DNA of 64,000 bases from Lepidurus packardi (Eukaryota > Arthropoda > Branchiopoda > Notostraca > Triopsidae): positions 4,298,565 to 4,362,564 of the forward strand of contig JAKZAN010000001.1 in assembly GCA_023053545.1 (NCBI GenBank), in the 5' to 3' direction. Shown here piece by piece: positions 49,882-60,145 of the stretch. The notes beneath the pieces were generated by a model, which ran no database searches, was not told the DNA's origin, and saw only the letters and a list, made by a program, of their open reading frames with translations. A program made the position numbers and the translations under genes. Each line of letters starts with the position of its first letter. Position 1 is the stretch's first letter.

Positions 49882-52788
49882 GTGACTTACCAAGGTTTCT
49901 ACGTATCGGTGCCCAACTCCGAATACAAAGGGCTCATAATCCTGTACAAATTGAACAGCAATGTCACAGTCAACTGGGTAGACGAGTTCTACGCCATCCT
50001 CCAAATCACTTCCCCACATGCCCTCCCTATTACGGTGATTGGAATATACAGGCGACACACGGCAGACACCGATACTTTACTCCGGACTATATGGGAGAGA
50101 CGTAAACATCTGAGCCCACACATAGTACTCACAGGCGATTTCAATGCCCACCACTGGTGGTGGGAGAAAAAATCGCCAGACGAAGCAGGCAACCACTTGA
50201 CTGACATCGCACACAGACATAACTTTGACTTATTAAACAAATGGGACACTCCAACTTTTAAAAACGAAAGAGGACACTGCTCCACATTGGACTTGACCTT
50301 TGCGACGCCCCAAATTCTCACACAAGTTAAACACCACCTGCTAAACGACGACAATTTTGTGAACGAATCGGACCACGCCGCAACAACCATAGACTTCCTT
50401 TCACATAGTAAAGCACCTTCTGTACACGCTTGGAACTACCCCAAAGCTAACTGGCTGCAACTGAACACAGACTTGGCTTCAGACATCTTAAAAAATGTCT
50501 CAGTTCTCTCTGACTTACATACTCCACAAGACATTGACGCAGCCACATGCTGCCTAACCAGACTAATCACGCGTGCCATGCAGCGTAACATCCCAAAACG
50601 GAAAATCGGGAACAAGACGAACCCTTGGTGGAACTCTAATCTAAAATCCTTGCGAAAGCAAACTGACAGCTTACATAGACTTCACCAGGTCTCGCAAACT
50701 CCAAGCAGCGAGCAAAACTGGAAAAGAGCAAGAAACCAGTACAGAGCGGAAGTTCGAAAGACTCGAGAACAATATTGGAACAACAAACTACTAACACCGG
50801 ACAATCGTGTGCTATGGAATTGGGAAAGGAACCTCCGCCAAACAACAGCGAAAGCATGCCTAGATCAACTCCAGAACAAAGACGGAATCCCTTTTACCGA
50901 ACCAGTGGATAAATTAAATTTCTTAGCTACTGACTTAATCAACGGACAGCCACACATACCTGTTACCTTCACTCCTGCACGACCTTACAAAGTCCTCAGA
51001 AATCCGGCCACCCCGTTTACCCTGAGCGAAATTCAAGGTATCCAGGAGCATATCCCACCTTTAAAAGCAGCCGGCCATGATGACATTCAAGCCATCGTCG
51101 TCAAAAATATATGGAACACAATCGACAAAACTATCCTGCGAATTTACAATGCATCCCTCACTATTGGTTACTTTCCAACTATCTGGAAACGTGCAAAAGT
51201 CATCCCTATACCGAAACCAAACAAAAAGGACTACACATCTATTAAGAGTTTTCGTTCCATTGCATTACTTCCTATCCTAGGGAAAATGCTTGAAAAAGAT
51301 ATTTCCAAAAGACTCTCCGACTCTTTAGAAAAGGGCAAACTTCTAAACAACGACCAATGGAGCTTTAGGCCCTCCCGATCGACCACCGACGCACTAGTAT
51401 CACTTAGTGACTCCATCCTCAATGGCTTCGATAAACGGAAAGTTACAACGGCACTACTGCTAGACATAAAAGGAGCCTTTTGCAATGTGAATCATAATAA
51501 GCTTATACAAATCGTACGAAAAAAACACGTCAAATCTCAATATACTAAGCTCATTAGCAGTTTCTTGACCAATAGAGATGCGTATACTTTCCACAATGGA
51601 TCTGCGAGTGATTTAGTCACTCTTCCAAAAGGAGTACCACAAGAATCCCCCCTGTCCCCTCTCCTATTCTTATTATACATCGATGGCGCGCTACAAATTA
51701 TCAAAGGAAAACGAGTTAAAATCATTGCCTTTGCAGACGACCTCATCCTGCACACGTCTGGCTCTTCGGGTAAAGTTAACACTAAACTGCTAGCAAATTC
51801 CCTAAAAGCACTAACGTTGTGGAGCAACCACTGCCAGTTGGAATTCAGAACTGAAAAAACTGAACTGATTCATTTCAGCAGGAAACGGACACCCGACTTT
51901 ACCCCGTTAACCTGGCAAAACACCACGATACTTCCGAGCGATTCCGTACGATATTTGGGTTTAATTTTAGATAAGAAGCTTGACTGGTCAGCCCATGTAA
52001 GATCCCTAGCAGCAGCTATAAACAAGTCACTTCATCGTATTCGCACTATTGCTAAGCAAAACAGAACTATCTCGTGTAGTCGGCTAAAGACACTCATTTC
52101 GGCGACAGTTTACTCCAAGCTACTGTACGCATCCCCAGCCTGGTTTAACATTACTCCAACATCCTTACGACCACTCTCCTCGATCCATCGGCAAGCCCTA
52201 TTAGCAATCACTGGAGCACTCAAAACCACTCCGACATCAACATTAGAAGTTGAAACCGACATCTTACCACTAAAACTCCTCATCAAAGAATCTGGACTTC
52301 GCTACGTATCTTCCAGACTAGGAACGGAACGACTGGCACAGACAGGAAACAAGACCAAACGGTACATCACAAACTCAAACAGACTTTTCGACTTGACCAA
52401 GACCACTTTCGAGACTACTGACTATATCCCCAAAGTCTCTCACCAAACTATACACAAAACTCTGATCACTGAATGGACAAAAGAATGGGAAAGTCTTCCT
52501 TCAGCAACTCATCTGAAGCACCTTGGAGTTAAGCCTGGCTTAAAACCAATTATAAAAACAAAACACCCCAGAAACATTGTATCGTCTCTTATACAGGTCC
52601 GCTCTACCCACTACCCAACGTTGAGCTATTTGCAAAGAATCAAACGTTCGCTTACAAATTCCTGCCCTTGCCCAGATCATGCCGTCCAAGACTTACACCA
52701 TGTTTTTATTCATTGCCGATGGCTCAACAAATATCGAGCAAAACTGATTAGAGCTCACAGTTCTCTCAATTGCACTTCAATCCGTTGA
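49882..52788 (+). CDS. LINE3 ORF2: endonuclease and reverse transcriptase
   Basis: A 968-residue frame. Endonuclease: VIGIYRRHT, GDFNAHHWWWE (about 85), STLDLTF, SDH. RT: FRSIALLPILGK, QWSFRPSRSTTDAL, LLLDIKGAFCNV, GVPQESPLSPLLF, FADDLI (about 617). The second Gly of the usual PQGS is Glu (PQES) and FDNV is FCNV. The C-terminus has CPCPDH...HCRWLNKYR. The original end (TNPKLFTAV...) is in another frame and reaches about 52877. Catalytic Asp residues are intact, but endonuclease damage and PQES suggest a dead copy. Confidence 0.9.
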   Translation: MTYQGFYVSVPNSEYKGLIILYKLNSNVTVNWVDEFYAILQITSPHALPITVIGIYRRHTADTDTLLRTIWERRKHLSPHIVLTGDFNAHHWWWEKKSPDEAGNHLTDIAHRHNFDLLNKWDTPTFKNERGHCSTLDLTFATPQILTQVKHHLLNDDNFVNESDHAATTIDFLSHSKAPSVHAWNYPKANWLQLNTDLASDILKNVSVLSDLHTPQDIDAATCCLTRLITRAMQRNIPKRKIGNKTNPWWNSNLKSLRKQTDSLHRLHQVSQTPSSEQNWKRARNQYRAEVRKTREQYWNNKLLTPDNRVLWNWERNLRQTTAKACLDQLQNKDGIPFTEPVDKLNFLATDLINGQPHIPVTFTPARPYKVLRNPATPFTLSEIQGIQEHIPPLKAAGHDDIQAIVVKNIWNTIDKTILRIYNASLTIGYFPTIWKRAKVIPIPKPNKKDYTSIKSFRSIALLPILGKMLEKDISKRLSDSLEKGKLLNNDQWSFRPSRSTTDALVSLSDSILNGFDKRKVTTALLLDIKGAFCNVNHNKLIQIVRKKHVKSQYTKLISSFLTNRDAYTFHNGSASDLVTLPKGVPQESPLSPLLFLLYIDGALQIIKGKRVKIIAFADDLILHTSGSSGKVNTKLLANSLKALTLWSNHCQLEFRTEKTELIHFSRKRTPDFTPLTWQNTTILPSDSVRYLGLILDKKLDWSAHVRSLAAAINKSLHRIRTIAKQNRTISCSRLKTLISATVYSKLLYASPAWFNITPTSLRPLSSIHRQALLAITGALKTTPTSTLEVETDILPLKLLIKESGLRYVSSRLGTERLAQTGNKTKRYITNSNRLFDLTKTTFETTDYIPKVSHQTIHKTLITEWTKEWESLPSATHLKHLGVKPGLKPIIKTKHPRNIVSSLIQVRSTHYPTLSYLQRIKRSLTNSCPCPDHAVQDLHHVFIHCRWLNKYRAKLIRAHSSLNCTSIR

Positions 52789-53006
52789 ACTTTCTCACCA
52801 ACCCAAAACTTTTCACTGCTGTTAAACTCTTTCTTTCCGAGACCAAACGGACTTTCTGCACCTCAACCTCCCAATAACACGGAAACATATTACTTGATAC
52901 TGCTCCTCCTACTCTTACCGCTACCCACTTCCCTATCCCCCCCCCCTAATTTGTTATAAAGTTTTTAAGACTAAATCATGTAAATGATTTGACAATAAAC
53001 AAGTCA
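52789..53006 (+). other. LINE3 ORF2 end and 3' UTR
   Basis: Contains the out-of-frame C-terminal codons to about 52877, then a 3' UTR with AATAAA (about 52994). Confidence 0.6.
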
Positions 53007-53030
53007 GGCAACAGGCTTTCAGCCTACGCC
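53007..53030 (+). promoter_or_regulatory. LINE3 3'-end two-tier hairpin
   Basis: Outer stem GGC/GCC, internal loop AAC/AC, inner stem AGGC/GCCT, loop TTTCA. Same layout as LINE1 and LINE2 with changed but paired bases. Confidence 0.55.
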
Positions 53031-53048
53031 CGCAATTCAATTAAAAAA

Positions 53049-54117
53049 AATTAATTTAGTCAGTAATTCATTAATTAAGTCATTAATTAATTAATTTAGT
53101 CAGTAATTCATGAATTAAATCATTAATTCAAGAATTAAGTCAGTAATTCATGAATTAAGTCAGTAATTCATGAATTTAGTCAGTAATTCATGAATTAAAT
53201 CAGTATTTCATTAATCAAGTCCGTAATTCATGATTTAAGTCAGTAATTCATAAATTGAGTCAGTAAATCATGAATTAAGTCAGTAATTCATGAATTAAGT
53301 CATTAATTCATTGATTAAGTAAGAAAATCGTGATTCAAGTCAGTACTTCATTAATTAAGTCCATAATTCATGAAATAAGTCGGAAATTCATGAATTAAGT
53401 CAGTAATTCATTAATTAAGTCCGGAGATAATTAATTAAGTCCATAATTCATGAATTAATTGAATTAAGTCAGTAATTAATTAATTAAGTCAGTAATTTAT
53501 TAATTAAGTCAGTAATTCATGAATTAAGTCAGTAATTCATGAATTTAGTTAGAAAATCATGATTTAAGTCAGTAATTCATGAATTTAGTCAGAAAATCAT
53601 GATTTAAGTCAGTATTTCAATAATTAAGTCCATAATTCATGAATTAAGTCAGTAATTCATTAATTAAGTCAGTATTTCATTAATTAAGTCAGTATTTCAT
53701 TAATTAAGTCAGTAATTCATTACTTAAGTCAGTAGTTCATTAATTAAGTCAGTAATTCATTACTTAAGTCAGTAGTTGATGAATTAAGTCAGTATTTCAT
53801 TAATTAAGTTAGAAATTCATGAATTAAGTCAGTGATTCATGAATTAAGGTTGTAATTCATGAATTAAGGTTGTAATTCATGATTCAGTCAGGAATTCATT
53901 AATTAAGTCAGCAATTCATTAATTAAATCAGTAATTCATTAATTAAGTCAGTAATTCATTAATTAAGTTAGTAATTAATTAATTTAGTCAGTAATTAACT
54001 ACACAAGTCCGTAATTAATAAATTAAGTCCATAATTCATGAATTAAGTCAGTAATTCATGAATTAAGTCAGAAAATCATGATTTAAGTCAGTACTTCATG
54101 AATTAAGTCAGAAAATC
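53049..54117. repeat. 20-bp satellite array, right block
   Basis: The same satellite as 47486-49015, continuing after LINE3. The variant block with AAAATCGTGATT and GTCCGGAG (53323-53430) repeats the one at 48288-48440, so both are pieces of one higher-order array. Confidence 0.97.
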
Positions 54118-54148
54118 GGAAGGCCCTTCGGCGGACAACGTCTGAAGT
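54118..54148. other. Contig end, unassigned
   Basis: About 30 GC-rich bases between the satellite and the second gap. They match neither the satellite nor the hAT1 transposase. Confidence 0.5.
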
Positions 54149-54248
54149 NNNNNNNNNNNNNNNNNNNNNNNNNNNNNNNNNNNNNNNNNNNNNNNNNNNN
54201 NNNNNNNNNNNNNNNNNNNNNNNNNNNNNNNNNNNNNNNNNNNNNNNN
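54149..54248. other. Assembly gap (100 N)
   Basis: A run of 100 N. The right edge re-enters the hAT1 transposase exactly where the first gap left it. Confidence 0.99.
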
Positions 54249-55651
54249 AAAGAAGAAAGCTGGAAGCAATTCCACTATCAAATGATGTTATACACTCGAG
54301 GATAGTCGATATGTCCTCCAACATCTTAAAACAAGTCATCGAAGAATTGGCAGCTTCGTCATTTCGATTCAGTATGCAACTCGATGAAACAACAGACATA
54401 GCTCAATGTAGCCAGCTTCTCGTTTTCGTTCGCTATATGCATAATAACGCGGTAAAAGAGGAGTTCCTGTTCTGTGAGCCTCTTTTGGAAACAACTAAGG
54501 CCGTTGATGTTTTGCAAATGGTAAAAATGTTCTTTGCCAAACACAATTTTGATTGGACGAAAAAACTTCTGACTATTTGCACGGACGGGGCTCCCGCAAT
54601 GCTTGGTAATACGTCCGGTTTCGCTGCTTTGGTGAAAAGAGAAGCACCTCAGGTTAGCGTTACTCACTGTTTCTTACACCGACATGCTTTAGCAGCGAAA
54701 ACTCTCCCGGACACGTTGAAAGACATTTTGTCGATTGCGGTTAAAATCATTAACTTCATTAGAAGCAGAGCTCTAAATCACCGCATTTTCAAGGTACTTT
54801 GTCAAGAAATGGGCGCAGCGTACGAAGTGCTTCTCTATCACACGGAGGTACGTTGGCTGTCACGAGGACAGATCTTAAAGCGGCTGTTCAAATTGAGGAA
54901 AGAAGTAGCAGCTTTCTTAAAAGGAAAAGAAAACTCACTTTCAGTGCAACTCGAAAGCGAAGATTTCGTTCATGGACTCGCCTATTTGGCTGACATTTTC
55001 GGCCACATGAATGAAGTTAACATTTCATTACAAGGATCGGATGTAACAATTCTGGAGGCAACTGAAAAACTGCAGAGTTTGATAGCTAAGCTGCCTATAT
55101 GGAAAAGGAGAATAGAGGCAGGGGTTTACGCAAATTTTCAAACTCTTTTTGACGCGCTTCATGAAGACGAGTCAAGTGAAGAATGTACCATAACGTCGTC
55201 TTTAAAAGAAGAGATCTGCGCTCACTTAGACTTGCTTCAGAAATCTTTCAATAACTACTTCTGTCTTGAAGCTACTAAAGCGGAACTATGGATGCGAAAC
55301 CCCTTTGATTGTGATGAAAATTGTATCGCAGATGCAGACCTAGCTAAAGATGAACTCGTCGATCTCCGTACAAGAGATTTACTCCGAATAGAATTCGCCT
55401 CGAAGAGCCGTGCAGAATTTTGGTGTCCCTTGTTAAGCGTTTATCCTCTTCTTGTTCAACGTGTTTTGAAAACGATTGTTCCATTCGCAACTACTTATCT
55501 CTGTGAATCTGGCTTCTCAACTCTTGTGAACATTAAGACAAAGAGCAGAACAAGGTTGGATGTTCAGCACGATATGCGCGTTGCGCTTTCAAAGACGAGG
55601 CCGCAGTTTGATGTCCTTATTGGGGCCAAGCAACAGCAAGTGTCGCACTGA
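54249..55651 (+). CDS. hAT1 transposase, C-terminal part
   Basis: Continues the 36356-36770 frame; its first 11 bp repeat the last 11 bp before the first gap in the same codon phase (Arg-Arg-Lys). Motifs: FSMQLDETTDIAQC with the catalytic Asp, LLTICTDGAPAMLG, THCFLHRHALA with the CxxH motif, EVRWLSRGQ with Trp-Leu-Ser, and the C-terminal dimerisation segment PFATTYLCESGFSTL ending in RLDVQHDMRVALS. The frame is open from 54251 to its stop, so only the break in the BED finger damages the protein. It would cut and paste its own terminal repeats. Confidence 0.94.
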
Positions 55652-55876
55652 ACTCTTTTTTAATATGTAATTCTGTTAATTTCGTTTAACAAAGATAAAT
55701 AAATACTCATTATAGTTAATGTAAATCGGTAATACATTCAATAATCCTATTAACAGGGTCTTACATAGGGGTATCTGTAATACTATGTGTTTAATGTCTC
55801 TTTATAGGAAGGGGGTCCGTGGGGTTTTCTAGGTCGACTTAGGGGGTCCGCATGGAAAAAAGGTTAAGAACCACTG
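55652..55876 (+). other. hAT1 right end
   Basis: Non-coding 3' end with a poly-A-signal-like AATAAATA, two subterminal GGGGGTCCG repeats (55811 and 55842) and the right terminal inverted repeat (to 55876). Confidence 0.8.
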
Positions 55877-56067
55877 CTCTAGGGTGCTGCTGGAGGAGGA
55901 GTCAGCACGAAGATGACGTGGGGTCTTAGACCCCCCTAACCCGTCCTCCCCTTCCCTAAAAACTGTATCAAAAATACACGAGTGGCTCAGGGGAAGCCGC
56001 AGTTAGACGATGTCGTTTTCTCCCCAGTTTCTGGCCAGTCACTTTCTAACGCAAATTTTCAACACAC

Positions 56068-56069
56068 AG
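56068..56069 (+). promoter_or_regulatory. Probable splice acceptor for env mRNA
   Basis: A T/C-containing stretch TTTTCAACACACAG is immediately followed by GT and the env ATG (56072). Errantivirus-type env genes are made from spliced RNA. The donor is not identified. Confidence 0.4.
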
Positions 56070-56071
56070 GT

Positions 56072-58099
56072 ATGCGCGTGATCTGGTGGATGGTGCTATT
56101 CGTGTTGCCCCTCTGCGGGGGCGTTCTAGGCGCAGTGCAGGACGGAGGAGTGCACGAGGGCGTCTACTTTGTAGATGAGGGCCAGGTCATCTTCGCGGGA
56201 GCGAGGTGGGTCATGGTCACCGATGTAGATCCAAACCCGCTGAACCAGCTGCTGGTGAAAACTGGCGAGGCCCTATGGATCGAGAGACGTTCTGCAGACC
56301 AATTCACCCATAACCAAGGGGTTATGCACGACTTGCACACCCGAGTCCAGAGGGATATAGAAAGTTACCGCAAGCACCTGACTGAACTCCAACTCCGGTC
56401 AGTAGCGCTAGAGCGGTTGACCAGTAATCTGGCTACGGGACGTAACAAGAGAGGCCTTATAGATGCCGGGGGCGAGGCGCTGAAATGGCTTTTCGGGACA
56501 GCCTCGCATGGGGACCTCGAGGTCATTAACCGCCGGCTAACCGAAATAAATAAAAAGGAAGACCTTGTGAGCCACCTAGTGACCGACCAGGCAACCCTAA
56601 TTAACAGCACTTTTTGGAGAACCCAAAAGAACTTCGAGATCCTGCAGAAGCTTAGCCAAGGTTACCAAGGACTGGAGGCGGGACTCCGGCTTTCCCAGGA
56701 AGTAGTGAGAGCTCAGTTTAGGGATAATCACGAAGCATGGCTCTTCGACATTCACATCGACATATGGGAAAGGGCCATACAGGGGGCCCTTGCGTGGGCC
56801 GAGTCGTATCTGAACGCATTAAGCGATGGCATGGTGGCCGCCGCAGCGGGGGTGCTGTCCCCCTTATTAGTCCCCCCTACTGACTTTGCCGAGATTTTAG
56901 TAAAAATTAACGCCGCCTTGCCAAAGGGGTGGGTGGGGATCGCGGTGGGAGACCTGGGTGGTCTCTGGGCGATCTACCAACGGTGTCGCGTCCACTCCGC
57001 TGCCTACCAAGGGAAGTTACGATCATTTATCGAGGTCTCCTTGTATGAATCGCAGTACCACCTTAAATTATTCCGCGTTCTGCATGTACCCGTCCCAATA
57101 CCTGATAGCAGTTTCGTGAGCGAAATCTTAGACCTACCCGAGTACTTGGCCGTTTCCGGGGATAGAGAGATGTACGTGGAACTGAGTCAGATCGAAATCG
57201 ACTCGTGCAAGGCCTACGAGATCAAGGTATGCCCCCTAGTCCGGGAGTTCAGACGAACAGCTACGGGACCTTCCTGTATGGCCGCCCTAATGAAAGTCGA
57301 GGCTAACCAGACGGAGCGGTTTTGCCGAAAAGAGGTTAGGAAGGCGGATGCTTCATCCTTGGTCCGGGTGGGGCCCCGTAAATGGTTGTACTCAACCGGT
57401 AAGGCCATTAGAGTGACAATTGCTTGCCACCCAAACGTAAAAGGGAATGGGGAAGGGAAGACCAAAACTATAAAAATTCAGGGGATGGGAGTTCTCGAAG
57501 TTCCCGTAGCATGTGTGGCCATCAGCCCGGAGTGGATTTTAGCCGCTTCCTTGGACTCTTTTGGGCAGTCCAATATCACCTCACGCATGCCGGCTTGGTC
57601 TTTGTCCGCTTTTCCAACTAACCTGACCCAACCACACCTGCCCACGGCCAACCTTACCTGGGTAGACCCGAAAATAGTAGATCACATTAAAACACTGGAG
57701 AAGGAGAGTGGTGACCTAGCCGCCAGCTGGAGAACTACGTGGGATACCTTCCAGAAAGCAGCCAAGCAGCGCAGAAATCTCTTCGAGGAAGATCCCGGCG
57801 TATGGGGCGATATCAGCTATCCCTCGATAACCATCTCCGGGTCGTTTACCGTGGTAGTACTAGTGATCGTCGCCATCCTGAGTTGGTGCCTATGGCGAGT
57901 AACCGCTGGACGTGACCAAGCGCTCCTGACACGGATCGAGCAATTGGAGGCAACCTTACGGCTCCATGAGCCAGCCGCCTTGGGCAGACCCAGCTACAAC
58001 ATCGACGCACTTGTGCGACGTGTGCGAGCCATAGAAGTAAGGATGCGTGACCATGGAGGCGTACTCCCGCTGACCATGGAGAGAACCGCCGACCAGTAA
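56072..58099 (+). CDS. env: Env glycoprotein of the LTR element, baculovirus F-like
   Basis: A 675-residue protein from the ATG at 56072; the frame is open further upstream, but a signal peptide starts at this Met. The order fits class I fusion proteins related to baculovirus F and insect errantivirus Env: signal peptide (about 1-22), an N-terminal subunit, a furin-type site RNKR at residues 124-127, a hydrophobic Gly/Ala-rich fusion-peptide-like stretch directly after it, helical heptad regions, Cys-rich stalk, a transmembrane segment (about 588-610) and a cytoplasmic tail of about 65 residues with a coiled-coil-like part. Several N-glycosylation sequons. No frameshift or stop is seen, unlike pol. 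It would act at cell and particle membranes; whether it is expressed is unknown. Confidence 0.88.
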   Translation: MRVIWWMVLFVLPLCGGVLGAVQDGGVHEGVYFVDEGQVIFAGARWVMVTDVDPNPLNQLLVKTGEALWIERRSADQFTHNQGVMHDLHTRVQRDIESYRKHLTELQLRSVALERLTSNLATGRNKRGLIDAGGEALKWLFGTASHGDLEVINRRLTEINKKEDLVSHLVTDQATLINSTFWRTQKNFEILQKLSQGYQGLEAGLRLSQEVVRAQFRDNHEAWLFDIHIDIWERAIQGALAWAESYLNALSDGMVAAAAGVLSPLLVPPTDFAEILVKINAALPKGWVGIAVGDLGGLWAIYQRCRVHSAAYQGKLRSFIEVSLYESQYHLKLFRVLHVPVPIPDSSFVSEILDLPEYLAVSGDREMYVELSQIEIDSCKAYEIKVCPLVREFRRTATGPSCMAALMKVEANQTERFCRKEVRKADASSLVRVGPRKWLYSTGKAIRVTIACHPNVKGNGEGKTKTIKIQGMGVLEVPVACVAISPEWILAASLDSFGQSNITSRMPAWSLSAFPTNLTQPHLPTANLTWVDPKIVDHIKTLEKESGDLAASWRTTWDTFQKAAKQRRNLFEEDPGVWGDISYPSITISGSFTVVVLVIVAILSWCLWRVTAGRDQALLTRIEQLEATLRLHEPAALGRPSYNIDALVRRVRAIEVRMRDHGGVLPLTMERTADQ

Positions 58100-58343
58100 T
58101 CAAGACAATCAGTGTAGTGGTAGTGTCGTACTTGTTCCCCTCAGTACCAGTTACCCCAAAGTATCCACGGTTTAGTCTAGTGTTTAACCAGTGGTTATCA
58201 ACTATTAGGTGTGTACGCTTGCTGATTTCAACCATGTGCTTGCAAGCTTGTCATTAAATTTCGCCGGGCATTGCCCCTAGATGGTGTAGCTGACTAGGGT
58301 CCGCTTGTTTCGACCGGGACGTTCGAAAGCGGGCCGGGGGTAA
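58100..58343 (+). other. Env 3' non-coding and polypurine tract
   Basis: No gene. The last bases before the LTR, GAAAGCGGGCCGGGGGTAA, are purine-rich and the likely polypurine tract. Confidence 0.6.
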
Positions 58344-58847
58344 TGTCACGGTTATATTTCGCATTGCTTGCTTTTCTCACGCTTTGCTAATCTTTGCAGC
58401 CAACTTAGCCCAGAGCTAAGCTGATCCCTGACCCCATGTACTGGTTTACCTACATGGTGTCGCTTTTCGCTAAACTTCGCAGCTTAGTTAGCACGGAGCT
58501 TCGGTGATCCCTGACCCCATGTGCCGAATTGCAATCCTACTGACGCACATGGTGTCGGATAGAGCACCGGAGCTACGTGGGATTGCATGCCCAGCTTTGG
58601 CGAATGGTGCCAAGAAGAGTTTAGTTGGTTAGAGAGTTGAAGTACGAGAGGGCAGTCTGTTAGAGAGAGTCGAAGGGTAGAGTCTTGAGTAGTGTTGTTA
58701 TGTCCTAGTCCCCCTGTTCTCTGTACAAATAGTCCCTCTTAACTTTACCACTGTAATCTTCCCGAATACAGTTCTATAAATCCACCTTTCCCGAACATTA
58801 CTCTAATTCCTGACGGATTTGATGCCCTGTCGGATTTAGACGTGACA
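58344..58847 (+). repeat. 3' LTR of the env-bearing element
   Basis: 504 bp with the same ends as 27389-27892 and only a few substitutions. LINE2 resumes at the next base. Confidence 0.95.
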
Positions 58848-59706
58848 ATATTATGACTCTAAATTAAAATGGTACATTCATACTTCATACCTCGCGAACC
58901 AGTGCGCCAAGTCAGTAGCCCAGATCTCCAGAATTGCAAAAGCCTGCAAGACCATCACGTGCAAACAAGTTAAGACCCTTCTTTTGGGAACAACTCTGGC
59001 GAAACTAAAGTATGCCTACCCAGCATGGTGTTCAGTCAGTGATTCGACTCTTATACCACTAGCGCAAATTTACAGGAAAGGACTGCTAGCAATTACAGGC
59101 GCCTTAAGATCAACACCCACCTCAACCCTGGAAATTGAAACAGGACTCCCACCCCTAAAACTAGCGCTAGCAAAAACACAACTAGATTACTACGCTGCAA
59201 GGAAACGGAATCTCTGGCCTACTCCCACAGAACCTTCAAACAAGAAAAGATATAAGTCGGGCTCAGAAAGAAGTCGAGAACTGGCTGTTCAGGCATGGCT
59301 CTCACAACCAGGGTCTGCGAAAGAAGCGCGCAAGTGGAATTACATATTTATCGCCGAAACCTGGAAGAAACAATGGAGCCAGCAAAAAAACCCCATCAAG
59401 TTTTTAGATGTCAACCCCGGAGGCAAGCCAATAATATGTTCCAATGTGCCAAGATCAGTTTTATCAAAAATTATACAAATTAGATCACTCCATTTTCCAT
59501 CTATGGATTACCTAAAACGGCTGAAAAAGGTAGACAGTAATATTTGTTCTTGTCGAGTAATAGAGAAACAAGACGTCCCCCACCTCCTGTTACGTTGCAC
59601 AAAACTAAACAAAGAAAGAGCCAAACTATTAAGAAAATTAAGTACTTTAAAGATCCATTTTAATGCCAAAGAAATCTGTGTAATCCTAAAACTTTCAACG
59701 CTCTAG
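58848..59706 (+). CDS. LINE2 ORF2 C-terminal part
   Basis: Continues the RT thumb and tail: LRSTPTSTLEIETGLPPLK, IRSLHFPSMDYLKRLKK, then CSC...H-x3-RC with TKLNKERAK. The frame ends at 59706, but the family's last segment (NPKTFNALALFAEKM) is in another frame to about 59762, so a small shift exists near 59680. LINE3 is broken at nearly the same place. Confidence 0.85.
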
Positions 59707-59852
59707 CCCTTTTCGCCGAAAAAATGAAAGAGGTTAATAACACCCAATCAGGAGTGGTGTGAATTATCCACCAATCCTATCATGTGACTTGTTTTTTTTT
59801 TGCTCTTTGATGAACCAAAGTTATAATGTAATAGAGAATGTTAATAAAGCAT

Positions 59853-59879
59853 CCGGCAACAGGCATTCGCCTACGTCGG
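59853..59879 (+). promoter_or_regulatory. LINE2 3'-end two-tier hairpin
   Basis: Outer stem CCGGC/GTCGG, internal loop AAC/AC, inner stem AGGC/GCCT, loop ATTC. AATAAA lies 6 nt upstream (59843). Confidence 0.6.
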
Positions 59880-59919
59880 TTTAAATTAAAAAAAAAAAAC
59901 AAAAAAAACATTGTACTAC

Positions 59920-60145
59920 AAATCTTAGTTATTTTTTCCCAACCTTTCCACTACCACGTGTATTCCTAAGTCACGTGACTATACTCTGGTCATTCGTTGG
60001 TCAAACACCCTTTTTTGTGACCCTGCCTCATTCAATTAACGGGTTATCCATAGCTAGCCACCCAAAAAGACCACTGCCCGCTAATTGAAGGTAAAGGACG
60101 TCATGGGCACTCTCTTAGGGACTTTAGGCCTCATAGGCACCCAGT
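59920..60145. other. Unassigned DNA after LINE2
   Basis: LINE2 target-site flank. No gene or element recognised. Confidence 0.4.

Larger units (their letters stand above)
49016..53048 (+). mobile_element. LINE3: 5'-truncated Jockey-like LINE inserted in the satellite
   Basis: Begins inside ORF1 and ends with poly-A (53043-53050). The target duplication AATTAATTTAG (49005-49015, 53049-53059) is made of satellite sequence, so it inserted into the array. It keeps ORF1 (partial), ORF2 and the conserved 3' hairpin. Divergent from LINE1 and LINE2 but clearly the same family. Confidence 0.93.
58848..59906 (+). mobile_element. LINE2, 3' part
   Basis: Resumes with YDSKLKW, in register with RYLGI at 27388. 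Ends in a hairpin, A-rich tail and the right target duplication (CATTGTACTAC, 59909-59919). Confidence 0.92.

Noticed and set aside
36771..54248. A genuine 17-kb cargo carried by hAT1
   Set aside because: The flush 11-bp in-phase overlap at gap edges and the unrelated content make misplacement more likely; kept as a finding to test.
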